A stretch of DNA of 64,000 bases from Phoronis australis (lineage: Eukaryota; Phoronida; Phoronidae), in NCBI GenBank assembly GCA_002633005.1, contig NMRA01000637.1, positions 129,317-193,316 on the forward strand. Direction: 5' to 3'. This document shows positions 37,096-49,567 of the stretch, in pieces; the first letter of the stretch is position 1, and every line of letters starts with the position of its first letter. A program made the translations under genes and the position numbers. The notes below the pieces were generated by a model, which did no database searches, was not told where the DNA came from, and was given only the letters and a program-made list of their open reading frames with translations.

Positions 37096-38729
37096 TCTAA
37101 GTGGAGCCAGATTTACCCGCCTGGTAACCGTCTGGAACCATTTGCATAATGTCGAGCAACATTCTGCATGCAACAAAAGGTACTTTACAGATATTTTCAG
37201 CATCGGGGCTGTAGCATCCAGAGGTTTGGTCGATGCAGGGTGGAGTTTTTATTGGACTCCCCTAATGCCCTGATCAAATGCATATATCCTATTCAGGCCC
37301 GTGACCAGCATTGAGTGGCGGTGGTTCGAATTTCAAGAACGGTGGACCTTTGGTATTTTGCAAACGTCGGCACTGTAGACTTTTCGGTAAGGCACTTGGC
37401 GCAGCTTAATTAGGTGGAAGGGAAATTTGTATGCACAACGATGACTCTCAGCTCTATGTTCATGAGATGAGACGGAATTTGTAATACCAGAAATGAGGAT
37501 GCTGCGACGGTTGCTTGCAAAGAACGGGACACAAGTTAGGACGTAATGTGGTCCATAAAGAGAACATTCTCGCATTATCTCCTGCCAAAGTTTCAAATCA
37601 GCCATGCTTACATGAGTGATTACACCTCATTGAATACTAAAAAGAAAATATGAAGTTTAGTCGGCGAATGACTTAACAAAATTGTTTATCTGGTTGTATA
37701 TTAGCGTGTTACTTAAGTTGCTTACATAACTGATAATGGGAACAGCCCACAATTTTGAAGATTCACTACTCGAAGGTTTACCACTCCGAAGATTCACTTC
37801 TCCAAAAACATCTAAACTTTCAAATTCAGACGTGACGTTTAATCTTTTCGGCATGCAACAATAAACGATATTTCGGTTATAAGATGCACCTGTACCGAAA
37901 ACAACACCCGGGCACTGAAACACTTGGTTTGGATTCCATGTAGACAATGACCACCGTCTCCTGCTGGCCAGCACAACTAGAAACAGTAGTCAGATTTCAT
38001 GTGCATGCGAAATTGCTCGCATGTCTTTCAATGAGTACGCACTTGCTTTTTGAATAGATATGAAGTAGGAATACTGGTGAATTATCAATCATGATACAAT
38101 TCATCAAATCCACGTCAAGATCGCATTGCAGCGAGACACACATGGCCGGGTCGAAACTAAATGAAGTTAGCAGGCCATCCTTTCCCTGGCAGTCGTCACG
38201 AAGTCAGGGAGTCCCATTTAGTCTTTGTAAATTGAAACTACCGTTGGTCGCTGCGGCCGTGTCCCAGATGTTGTGGGCATTCGGAGTACTGGACCTTCGG
38301 AGTATTAAACCTTCGTCATAATGACATGGAGCCTTGGAAATCTTTTCCATCAAGTTTGTAGCTCGTATGAAGTCTGCAAGGTTGTGCACCATTGACATTG
38401 ATTGACTGGAGAAAATTTTCATTGATCAAAGTTGAGGTCTATGCCTACTTTTCCATCATAACGGGAAAATGCTCAACGGTGTATTCCTTGTTCAAAAAAC
38501 ACTGTAGTTGAATGTCTGGTTTCTTAGCAACGGCGGAGGACTGCCTATAATGAACTTACCGTCAGCGTGTACTAAGAACAGAAACGTTCAAACACGTACA
38601 CGCATGCACGTCAATCCACCAATCCACAATCAAAGTGGACACTAGATGAACAGCATATTTGCATATTTGACAATCACTTTCAATTCAAAATTTGAAAATG
38701 CCGACACTTCTACCGTACTATGCTTGCAT
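37096..38729. other. spacer without recognised gene
   Basis: The start (about 37118-37160) is similar to the GGTAACCGT repeat unit. Near 37316-37352 there is a segment shared with 28565-28605. The remaining open frames on both strands show no domain I recognise. Confidence 0.35.
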
Positions 38730-39575
38730 TTGATCCAGCTCAACTCAGGTACTTGGGCGTGTCTGGCGAGGTTCACTCACCACTAGATTTGTATGACAGA
38801 ATTTATTCTTGATACCTGGGCTTCCGGAAAATATTTTGCAACTGGTTTCATGCAGTTACCTCTTGGGTTGATCGAGCTCAACTCAGATATTTGGGCGTGT
38901 TTGGCGGGGCTATTCCACCACTAGATGTGTCTGGCAGTGTTTATTCGTGGTACCTGGGCTTACGGTGAATAATTTGCAACTGGTTTTACGCGGTTACCTC
39001 TTGGGTTATTCTGGACCAATTTCTAATCCTTCTTGATAATCTTCTGGCAGGGCCACCCCAGTACTGAAATTGTCAGGCATCTAACTGTGGTGCCATGTAA
39101 AGTGATGCTGAACCTCGTGCAATTTGTTTCAAACGGTTACCTAGTGGGTTGATCTCGCTCAACTCGGGTATTTGGTCGGGTCTTGCAGGGCTAACACACC
39201 ACTAGATTTGTCTAGCCGTGTTCATTCGTGATAGCTTGGCTCACGGTGAGCATTTTGCAACTAGTTTCATGCGGTTACCATTTGGATTGATGTAGCTCAA
39301 TTTTTTACGTTGTTTATAACCGTCTGAAATTGTCTGACAGTGACCAATTTTGATACAGAGGATTACGCAGTAGGTATTGAAGGCAGTTTGAAGTGGTTAC
39401 CAGAACAGTTGATCTAGCTCAATTTTTGAGTGTCATTCTCTTGGCTCCCTGACCACACCCACCAGAGTGCCAGACGGCCGATTCCAAGCATCAGGATATC
39501 CATAAAGCACTGTGACACCAAAGAAAATTGGTTACCTTTTGATGCCCAAAAAAGCTTTGGGATCCCGGTCTATTA
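38730..39575. repeat. tandem repeat of about 137 bp and right inverted arm
   Basis: Diverged units start near 38741, 38873, 39013, 39151 and 39292. The better ones begin with A-T-C-x-A/C-G-C-T-C-A-A-C-T-C and pass through CACCACTAGAT, TTTTGCAACT and GCGGTTACC. Unit lengths are about 132 to 141 bp. The right part (39103-39575) is the inverted counterpart of 32452-32935. The family may be a satellite or the internal repeats of a DNA transposon. Confidence 0.75.
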
Positions 39576-40639
39576 CCCGCTAAAGTTATTATTTGCCTTG
39601 ATCAGGAGTACATGTACATGTATGTTCCATAAGCGTGACTTTAATTGTTGAAAAAGGTTTAGTCAAGTAGTTATGAGTTCATCACAGTCTAGAAGTAATT
39701 TGTAAAAGTTACCTCATTATAGGTACACATGAATGGCAAAAAAGGCTAATAGTTTCAATGGCTAAAACACTTGCTAAAACGTAAGCCCTTTAGCCAGATG
39801 AACGAGTTTTCCGCGTAGGAATGACGGGGTGATTTCTCCAAGAGTTAGTTTGTTTCCTTACCACCAGAGTCGCTTCTTGATTGAAAATTGATGTCAAAAC
39901 ACGTTCAATCTCCGCGCATGTGTACTTTGAAGTCAGTGGTCTGTCTACACTGCTAGAGAGAACGCCTGTGGTTTTGTCAAAAATATTATAGTTACACCAG
40001 TTTCGTTAGTTTTGGTATCTCAAACATCCAACAAAGCGCTAGCAAAAGTGACCCTTGGGCCCGTTCGTCTGAGTGACGGTATACTGGTAGCAAAAGTACT
40101 ACCGAACACAACAACACATGTGTCAGTGAAACTGCTTCACTCATGTAAACCCATCAGAAATAATGTACTTTTGTTAAAGTGAGATTTAAAATTATTTTCC
40201 GAAATAGTTAGTGAAATGTAAGATTAAATTGCTGACTGAAGACTTATTAAGTGACTTTTCATAAAATAGACCCCTGAGGTATGAAATGACATAACCAAGT
40301 TTGTTCAAACTCTACTTTGTTAACATATTACCGCCAATTATCAATTATCCTTTTGAACCAGAATCAATTCATAACTGCAGCTTATAACTGATAAAATGAA
40401 AACAAAAACAAAAACAAAGCAAGTGTTCATATATTGTCAATGTTTGCTGGGGATACCGTGAAAATACAATTGAACTCATTTTGCTCTCAACAACAAGTGT
40501 CGGTTGTGTCCTTGAATGCCGTCGTGATCCTGTGAATACCAATATTGATGAAGTATTGAACAATGAAAGTTGTTATATTGTATAATGCATGCCTAGAGTT
40601 CAATTATAGCACGGTGTCTTCAATAAATATTAGACGGTA
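39576..40639. other. spacer without recognised gene
   Basis: AT-rich sequence up to the exact start of block copy 3. No domain, RNA gene or repeat end is recognised. Confidence 0.4.
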
Positions 40640-41458
40640 CACATGTCTAAGAATGTGATTCGGTTCGTTCCATTTTAAGAGGATTGTCGACTTAATTCTT
40701 GCTTGTCAAATCACTTCATTTTTTTTAAATAAAAGACATTTTGACTTCTAGTATTTGAGAAAAGCGAATTGATTTGACAAATTTACCATTTGCAACAATA
40801 TTTGCAAAACAATTGCTAGGTATGATGAGATTCCGGCTAACGAAAGATCTCTAAGATTTTATATGTTCAGCATATGTATAATACTCCTCAAAAATAAAAA
40901 TAAGTCGTAATTTTACGAGAAAATTACCGCCAAATATTGGAGGTATGAATGAAAAGAACATTAATGGGCATTGCCGAATCAATATCGAAATCGGTCACTT
41001 CCGCATCGTGATTCGATTATATTTCGACTAGTCAACCCTCCTTTACAATATATGTCCACGTATGCGTGATCCCGTGAACACGAATATTGATCGACACTGC
41101 CGTAGCAAGTTTTTATCGTTGTACAAACATGAAATTGTTGGCAACCGGGAAGTTTTGAAATGAGTAGCAACCCTTGGGCACGATGGAATGAACGGCGCGG
41201 GGGGAAACAAAGTCAAAATTGAAGTGATCTTAGACCACTTAGAGAGTTTTTTTGCAATGAACTGGTGGACATGACCCATTGCATTGACATGTCATGAACT
41301 GGATATTTCAGAGTGCAGATTTTGTGTTTTTTCAAATAATTTGGTGAATTTCGTCGGTGCAGCAGCCGTGAGAGGTTTAAGTAACACTGTTAGCGATAAA
41401 TGTGGTCTTTTGAGATCAGCCTCAAGGCAAATTCAAACTCACTACCGCAGCAGTCGTA

Positions 41459-41851
41459 GTGTGGCGCTTTGCTAGCAGAGATCAAACCTACTCAATAGCA
41501 TCGCATCTAAAGCTTTACAGTATTTTAAAAAGTGACATAGTCGGCTACAATGAAATACAAACAAGACGTATAATGCTGAACAGAAATACCTCAGCCAACA
41601 CTCCGGCAGTTGATAGGTTCGCTCTTATAAAAAATAATTTGATTTTTGACGAGAATGTGTTTTCGCAAAAAAATGAAAGTTCAATAACCCTTGACTTCCC
41701 TTGTATTGAAACACGTGAACTTTGGGTGTCGTGTTACTCGCCCACTCACTTTAGCTGGAAAATTTTAGTGTGCCTGCCTTATGTTCAGCAACGCAGAACT
41801 CATGCTATAGTTAACCCCAAAAATTGCATATTTTTAAGTAAGCCGCTATAA
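41459..41851 (+). other. open frame spanning the copy-3-specific 240 bp
   Basis: The 130-codon frame includes the roughly 240 bp (41520-41764) absent from copy 1, with a coding-like stretch (RFALIKNNLIFDENVFSQ). No domain, splice site or paralogous frame supports it, and it could be a chance or transposon-derived frame. Confidence 0.2.
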
Positions 41852-43139
41852 TTATCAGGTTATCGGGTGTTCAAAGCGAATTTGCCAAGTGGCCGAGACC
41901 ATTCGAAAGTTTTCGAGACTCAGCGAAGGATTTAATATGGCTTTTCGAGTCATTGGGATTTCTAATGTTATTTGTCGATGCTTTCCATTTTTCACTTTTC
42001 ACCTTCCAAAACTAAAGAAGTATTACTGCTTTGCTGTGAGCTGCGACCTCAATGGCAAAAAGCTGGATAAACTTCAGAAGTATTTTCCAAGATAATTCCT
42101 AGAATTAGCTCGACATTTCTAACTGAAACAAGGCCAATGAAATAATGCGTTTTCCTACCTCCAAGACAAACGAGATTACAATCCTAGACCGAGCTATTGT
42201 TTTTAATTTCCTCACGGACAAATTCATTCTTTCCGCTATTGGTGAATGTTACACAAATAAATTACGCGATCATTGTTAAAGGTGCAAACTATTTCTTAAC
42301 GTCATTTAAGTATTAACTGTGTAAGCACGTAAGAAAATAATATTCGTGCTTTAATTAACAACGCAAATAAACTTTTAAGCTATTGAGAATTCATTTACAC
42401 GTACGTACCTACATTTTAACTTACTGTCTGAGAAACTCAGCAGATACTATGATCATGAGTTCAATTAAACCCAATGAGCTCATCTTTGCAACAACTATTA
42501 CGTCAGAGAAGTTCAAAAATAGGCCCATCATGGGCGAATATTAGAAAAACGACATATCAGAAACGTGAAACGAAACCGAATAATACGCCCCGGCGGTTAA
42601 TTACTGACAAAGTCGCGCAATATCTCGTTGAATGATAGTCGTTTGAGTGAAATAGCCATCTCAAAATATAATGTCTTGTCAAAATAAATAAAATTTTTCA
42701 TTATTTAAAGCATTTTACATACGTATTTCAGAGCAATCCGTCAGATTTTCAAAACAGGCCAACATACTTGTACTGGGCCAGGTTACTCTTACTTAGAATG
42801 CAGTGTTGGCAAAATTGTGATTTTTGCTTTCTGATGTTGTATTGTAAAAAGCAAAATGCAGCAATTGTGAAATTATCAAACAACAAACATGTACAGAACA
42901 TTTTTGTGATATTTCTGTATTTCAAAATTTACACTAGGCTTGATTAACTGACATCTAGGAGCAGGATTTGATTGGCTGATTAACTGTGTTCCGCAACGAA
43001 ACATTCATATAACTTGAAACGTATTAACCTGTAGTGGTAACATTTCTTAACAAATGTCCACAAGTTTAGTAAGTATGACACACCCACCGGTGGCACATGC
43101 ACGTGCAGTAAACCCAACTGCCTCACTTGCCAGCACATT

Positions 43140-43424
43140 CTAAATGAGGTTGAAATTCAACACCCTAGTGGCAAAAACATGGTCAGACGCGAATTTAGGT
43201 GCAAGTCGTCTGGCACTATATGCGTTATTCGTTGCACTCTCTGTCTCCGTGCCTGGCACATAAATAAGACCGGTTGTCCTCTCAACACACGTCTCACTGG
43301 ACACCATAAATTCATCCTCCACGGTTTCTCCTTTCCTGTTGCGGATTTTCACGTTTACACGTACGTCCATAGCAGCGATAACCTCACAGTATGTATAGTT
43401 ATGCGGAATCTTGACAACACCCAC
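43140..43424 (-). CDS. hypothetical exon-like frame downstream of TRIM copy 3
   Basis: The minus-strand frame reads GVVKIPHNYTYCEVIAAM, then DVRVNVKIRNRKGETVEDEF and a second half with ETCVERTTGLIYVPG. It stays open for about 30 bases upstream of the first codon given here, to a stop near 43455. The copy 1 counterpart (about 3020-2749) is broken by small indels and copy 2 lacks the region. The alternating hydrophobic pattern resembles beta structure, but no family is recognised. It could be one exon of the same ancestral gene as the frame at 14454-14909. Confidence 0.3.
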   Translation of the reverse strand: MGVVKIPHNYTYCEVIAAMDVRVNVKIRNRKGETVEDEFMVSSETCVERTTGLIYVPGTETESATNNAYSARRLAPKFASDHVFATRVLNFNLI

Positions 43425-45496
43425 GACAACAGATCCAAAGAAATCTCAATGTTTTTGTTTTTTAAAATCAACAGGAACGTCGGTCTTAATATAAACATGG
43501 ACCACACGAGCAATTACTCTACATTTAACCATTCCCAGTTCCTGTCTTTCAGTTTCTCTCGTCCCACCCCTTTGTAGTCAATCTCCACAGGATGGTGTGC
43601 AAAAGCCCTTCGCGTCACTTGCGTTCATACCTCACGAACAGCCTTACTCATAAGACTCAAAAGCTGGTGTTTTTAGCAAATGTTTTGACCGGATTTTGAA
43701 CTAAATTTTTTTACCCGTTTCTACATTGTCTAGTTTTATCCGGTCTCGATATATACATGTATGTACGTTATTTTAACTGTAATTGGAGCTGCTTGCAAGA
43801 GGGGAGTCCACTGCTTTTTGGAAACGTGTTACTTATCAATTACAATTTGAGGTAGGAAACTCAATAGAGGATTTACTGAAACACTGAGAACTTCGAGTCT
43901 TGACCGGCACATTTAATGGACAAACGACCACGACTACGGACTTGTATACTGGCACAGGTGTATCCAATTTATAGGTGTTTCACATATCAGGCCTGCAATA
44001 TGAACAATACTTTTCGTGGTTTCGTAACGAAAAAGATTTAGTTGTAGCCCTTTCTTGACACTTCGAAAATTGTCAAGTTCGTGTATATGTACCGTAGTAA
44101 GGGCACATACAGCCAGTGGCTTTCAGCTCGACTTCGGAAAACTATTCATTGCCTTAATATTGGCATATAGTCTAATCAGAGTTTGCGTATTTTGCTAGTT
44201 TGGTATATTAAATATATTAGTCCAAGTTGTGCTTAGTTGATGTCGAATACGCTCAGCTGACTGGAAATTATGCAGTGCGTCATCTTAAACATAACGTTGA
44301 TTTGCATATGAACCATACTGTCACCGTCTTTTCAGTGGCTGGCGCCTTTGAAGTCACTGACATCAACGTAATTAACGATGTAATTTCCTTTAATTTCAGC
44401 AGTTTAGAACAATATTATCAACCGGAAAACCTCACTAAAATGGAAAGTTTCCTAAATTAAGACCAACCTATTTGTGTTACTTGAACTGATTTAATTACAT
44501 CATTGTTTCTGAATGCATAATGAATGAAGTTCAAAATGATTTATTATTGTGCATGAAATCAAATAAAATAGTTCTTCAATGTTCATGTCATGTTCATAGG
44601 AATCATTTGAGAATCAAATGTGACTAAATTGGTTTGTGCAAAAGTTGAGTTTATGGAGATTTTAACTACAATGAAGAAAAATATCTTTAGACATTTTGAA
44701 AACGTCGCTATTTAGTTTGCGTTTAGGAACTACAATGACTTCATTTACACAGTAACACCATCATTGTAGTCTTGTTCTTTTTAACTGAATTCAAATTGAA
44801 AGACGGTCATACTGTATTGGCGGCTGAACTTAACTCAGTCCCCGTGAAAACCAAACTTCGTGAGAATGTTGTCTAACAACAACGAATGATCAGTTGTTTT
44901 CAAGTCTAGAAATGATTTATATTCTGAGAAATGAAGAATTCAACAACAATTTCATAACGTTTAAGTGGCTTAAATAATGTTTGAGGAAAGGCGCAGGTGT
45001 TGTCCATTTGAAGACGAATTCAAAACCTGCCATGGATTTGCACGGCACTTTCAAATAACAGTGCAATTTAAAAACTACTATTTCCAGTAACTGTCAAAGA
45101 CGTTTTAGTAATGCGTTTCCAAAGAGCAATATATTTAAGCCGCCGGAACATTTACTCATCAAAACGAGTCAAATAACGACGTGTAACAAACTAATTGTAT
45201 TGATTGTATTAAGTGATCAGTTACAAACACAAACAACATTTATCACTAATCAAAGGTCAAACCTAATTATTACAACTAAAAGCGCTTCTTTCACACAATA
45301 TGTATACAGTAACGGTTTATAGAATACGCTCAGTCGAGAAAAATAAACTAAACACATAAAAATAGATGCACACATAAAAGTCAGAGGACATTTTGAGATA
45401 TCTGACATAACTGGTAATAACAAAAGCATAGTTATGATACATAATTAAATGTACATAAATGATGTAATTACACGCGCTACTCTGCTCTGTACAACA

Positions 45497-47455
45497 TTAT
45501 TCCTTCAAGTACTGAAATGTCTTCACCACACCTGTACCCCACTCCACTACAGACACCTGACCCGGGGCCGGGAGACATATACCAGTTGGACGCTGGACAC
45601 CACCAGGGGGCACAATCACGTGTGCACGTGCGTTGTTGTATAAAATCACCTGATGATTGTCACAGTCTGCCACCAGAATGTGACCGTGTGAGTCTACACA
45701 CACACCTTGCGGCCTGTTACTCAGTTGATCGGTCAGTGTGGATACAACGGCCGGCCGCGTGTGGTCAATCACATGGACACGACCGGGATTCCACTCACCG
45801 ACCACCAACTGACCACAGTTATCCATGCACACATATTGTGGTGTGAACTTATCCAGTCCCAGGATGGGACCGTCCAACTGTTGGTGAATATTACAGTCAT
45901 AATCTGTAATAATCACCCGCCCCCCATCTGTATCACACACAAACAGCCTGTCGCCGTGACATGAAACATACCCATCACCTTTATACACATCAGGACACAC
46001 CTTCACCACCTCACCGCGGGCATTGTACCTAACAACACCCTTAATGCCGCAGTCGGTGATGAAGATGTCTCCATCATCGCTACATGTCACATCGACCGGC
46101 CTCTGCAGTTTGTGACGAGTTTGTTGTAACTCAAACTTTAGTTTAAACTCGTGCTTATCAAACACTCTCACTGTTTCGTTCTCCAAGTCTGTTACAACAA
46201 ACCCCGCATCACAAACTGCCAGTCCACAACACGCAGGCCCCCTCTCCCCCTCACCCAGGCTGGTAAAACTACCCACACTACCCGCAGGTTCTTTAACAGT
46301 CAGTGGTGGAGTGACAGGTTGAACGAGTGATTTGGATGAAAGTTGTGAGAATTTTGTAGTGGTTTCTTGTGATTCTACAGTAAACCCTACGTCAACATAC
46401 GAGTCCGCTACTAACAATTCAGACGGTGTAAAACCGAACACTGGCTTTTCAACGCCATGTTGTAACTGATTCACATCTAATGATGCAAGGGTGTCCGCCA
46501 TGGTGGTGAACTGTTGAGTTGTTTCTGAAGGATGTGAACTTTCAATGAGTTGCTTAGCGTATCTCAATGTACTCATCAGAGACTGTCGACTTTGTTCAGC
46601 CGCCTCGTAAGCGGCTTGAGTTTGTTTTTGGGCCAAGAGGAACTGTTCGTTAAGTTTAGTGATCGCTTCACCTTTCTTTATTTCAACCCTGTCCTTGAAG
46701 TCATCATAAATCTTGCAGAGTTCGTCAAGCTTTTGAGCTAACATGACTTGAGTTAGCTCTTCGCGAACATTTCTGCGAGCGTCTGCCACAATCTGTGCAT
46801 GATCGACTGCGTCTACCCAGGGCTCAATCAAACCTTGGAGCACCTCGACTGCTTCCTTTGCCGCCTCGTCAAGGTTTTTCATTTTGTGTTGATCGTGGTC
46901 TAGCTTTGTACATAACATACATACGGGTATCTTGCAGTTTTCACAATAAATTTCCAGCAACTTGTCCGTGTGTTTTAAACAATACGTCTTCTGACATCGA
47001 CGCATTGTTTCAAAATGAACGCCAGCAGCGACTTCATCCAAACTGACCACTTTGTGGGTTAAAGTGAGTCCAGTCTGACAGTGAACGGCAGCACACTTTT
47101 CACACAGGTGATGAGCGCACTGTAGACACATGGACTCTGCTTCGACAGTGGATTCGTTGTGATGACATACAAAACAGAAGACATTGCCCGTTTTTGGAAC
47201 GCAGTCATTCATGTGATACAGGAAATGATTGAAAGGGAAACCAGCAGCGCCATCTTTAGGAATGTTTATAACTCTCTTGCACCTGGGACATGCGAACTCG
47301 CCGTTTTTTCCTTGTTTGTCCATATACGTCTGAATACATCCCTCACAAAATGTATGTACACATGGGAGCAGGCGGGGAGTCTTCTGACGCTCCAAACAAA
47401 TGGGGCATTCCAGCATGCGCCGCATTTCCTCTGCATCTTTGGAGCTGATGGCCAT
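45497..47455 (-). CDS. TRIM-NHL E3 ubiquitin ligase-like protein, copy 3 (652 aa)
   Basis: This copy has the same length and layout as the 5120-7078 copy, with all eight RING ligands (C17 to C59), both B-boxes, coiled coil and NHL propeller intact. By hand alignment with copy 1 there are seven substitutions before residue 400 (R48Q, S55A, D72G, G101E, T114A, one E to V in LTQEML, one Q to L in PPQTV). Residues 406-408 also differ (ESR versus GPA). About 27 more substitutions lie in the propeller (409-652), many of them radical (W to L, K to E, M to R, R to C, Y to N). The ATG is 21 bases inside the exon after the acceptor CTTTTCAG (exon from 47476). It is likely a cytoplasmic ligase whose target-binding face has changed, inferred from domain logic. 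Confidence 0.93.
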   Translation of the reverse strand: MAISSKDAEEMRRMLECPICLERQKTPRLLPCVHTFCEGCIQTYMDKQGKNGEFACPRCKRVINIPKDGAAGFPFNHFLYHMNDCVPKTGNVFCFVCHHNESTVEAESMCLQCAHHLCEKCAAVHCQTGLTLTHKVVSLDEVAAGVHFETMRRCQKTYCLKHTDKLLEIYCENCKIPVCMLCTKLDHDQHKMKNLDEAAKEAVEVLQGLIEPWVDAVDHAQIVADARRNVREELTQVMLAQKLDELCKIYDDFKDRVEIKKGEAITKLNEQFLLAQKQTQAAYEAAEQSRQSLMSTLRYAKQLIESSHPSETTQQFTTMADTLASLDVNQLQHGVEKPVFGFTPSELLVADSYVDVGFTVESQETTTKFSQLSSKSLVQPVTPPLTVKEPAGSVGSFTSLGEGERGPACCGLAVCDAGFVVTDLENETVRVFDKHEFKLKFELQQTRHKLQRPVDVTCSDDGDIFITDCGIKGVVRYNARGEVVKVCPDVYKGDGYVSCHGDRLFVCDTDGGRVIITDYDCNIHQQLDGPILGLDKFTPQYVCMDNCGQLVVGEWNPGRVHVIDHTRPAVVSTLTDQLSNRPQGVCVDSHGHILVADCDNHQVILYNNARAHVIVPPGGVQRPTGICLPAPGQVSVVEWGTGVVKTFQYLKE

Positions 47456-47476
47456 ATCTGGTGGAGGGGAAAATAA

Positions 47477-49432
47477 CTGAAAAGAACGATGAGAGTGTAC
47501 TTTAATACTCCAAATGTTGATGTTACATAATAACTCTTATTTACTTTTTCGGTATGAGTGTAACATGAACGACATATGCACGTAAGGGGCAGCATTTTTT
47601 TAAAACACGGTGTTATTATGTTTTTGAAATTCTTGAAACAAAACAGGGAAAAGTGAGTAATTCCAACTCTTGTTAGATCTTGAACTTGTCATGAGTTCAG
47701 AAATACATGACAAATTATTTCATATATAAAAATAAGATATGTCTACACACATGTCCACTATAAATAGTCTCTAATTGTGAGCACAATTTCACAAAATTCT
47801 CAATGATTTGTTTTAAACAGGATCACTCCACAGCTACTGCATTTATTGTATAAAAAATGTAAACACTCACAAAACATGTAGTGACAAAGTTTATTGAAAG
47901 ATCTACAAATTCACCTTACATTATAAAAAGAATAACTTATGATTGAGACGACTTAAATTTACAGTTGTGAAATTGGTGTTCAAATATATTTTTTAATAAA
48001 GTTTGAAGTTCGTTATTGCAGGAGAGACGAGTGGATCTACAAGTTGATAAAAGAAGCACACCATTAAAAATGACACGTGGGAGTTCTGATAAAGCGCTTT
48101 TTCTGAAGCGATTTTTGCTGCCCCGCATTGTGAAATTGATATGAATGTTTTGTTTGTTAAAGAACAATGTTAGACACAGAAGATTTTCGGTGAACGGAGG
48201 CGGAATTGTAATTTGAGTGACGACATAAACCTCTGAAACGGCTCCCCGCGAGTTAGAAATATACAAGCCCGGTTTAATTTTGTCGTATTTTTGAGTGCCA
48301 TTAAATGAATTAAGCATCCATCATTTGCCAACCTAAAATGGCATACTTAGGCGCAAACCGAATCTTTTAAGAACCACAAAATAGAAAAAAAAGTTTATGA
48401 CCCAAATTTTGTAGGAATAAGTTTTGAACTGTCAGTCGCTTTTTGTTCCCGAAAAAGTGCCAACGAGTGAAAATGCTATTGACCTCACTTTGCACAAAAC
48501 AATTTGCTTATCTAGACCCCTCTACGCTTGGAGTCATTACAAGGCAGGCTAGTGGTCACATGACCACGAAACATGATTAGGGATGGCCTGTCGTCCCCAA
48601 CCGTATTTTGCATTTACAATGCACGTTTTGTTTCCATTGTTGATTGCTCAGCCAGCTACTGGCTGTCGCTAACAACTATTGTTCGCATGAAAAAAACCTG
48701 TTTTGACTACATCAACAAAACACGCTTTAATCATATCGAAACCGATACTAGGAAAACTGATGAGTCACGTCTTTGTCGGTGAGTTACTCATCAATATGTA
48801 TCACAGGATGTGGAAACGATTCTACGGCAGCGCCTTTAAGATTCCAAATACGGTCCTCTTGAACCCCAGTTCCTGACTACTAGAATTTGGACACCAGGTA
48901 CGGCCGATGGAAATTGACTCTCGGGTTTGCTGGTCTAAAAAGAATGCGAGGATCGAAGGTGGAAGTTAGAGGAGAATTCGTGGAATCGTTTTCACTCCCT
49001 GTATAAGGAATTTTGCATGAAACCTGACTGTTTTCGAGGAGTACAAATCACAAATTTGTAACCATTCACTTTTATATCTTGTGTCACTGGAAATACGCAC
49101 GCAGTGTCCAACTTTTTTGAAGATCACCAGAATCTAATAACAAAAAACGAAGAAATGTGGAATTGACATCAGTGTCAGAAAGTTCACGTATTCAGATCAC
49201 AGTCCACAATCAGAAACGATTAGCAGACAACAAGACATGTTCAATGATCATTTTAATGTCAATTGTGGATTTTCGTACGTGCATTGAACGACAGTACAAA
49301 AACCGTGTCTTTATCACAGGCGGCCTAGTAAGTACCGTCAAACTCGCAATGCCCAAAACTGACATCGCTTGCTTGATTACGAAAAAGTTGTCAAGCCAGC
49401 GATAAAATAGTTGATAAAGCAGATTTACAAAC
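47477..49432 (-). other. inferred 5' UTR intron of TRIM copy 3
   Basis: Donor and acceptor match those of copy 1 (GTTTGT side at 49432, CTTTTCAG ending at 47477), and length is nearly the same (about 1.95 kb). Sequence is close to 7100-9050. Confidence 0.5.
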
Positions 49433-49567
49433 CTGGGAATAGGCAAATTTGCAGCAGCCTTGAGAAACGCATCTGCTCCGATGCAGTGCGACTGTTCGTC
49501 TGAAAAAACAACGCTAAGCGCGTCTTCAACTAGCCAATAAGCAATACCGTTTTGAGTCACGTGTGAA
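49433..49567 (-). promoter_or_regulatory. conserved promoter/exon 1 block of TRIM copy 3
   Basis: CACGTG is at 49558-49563, CCAAT at 49534-49538, and the donor exon side ends at 49433. Order and spacing are as in the other two copies. Confidence 0.45.
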
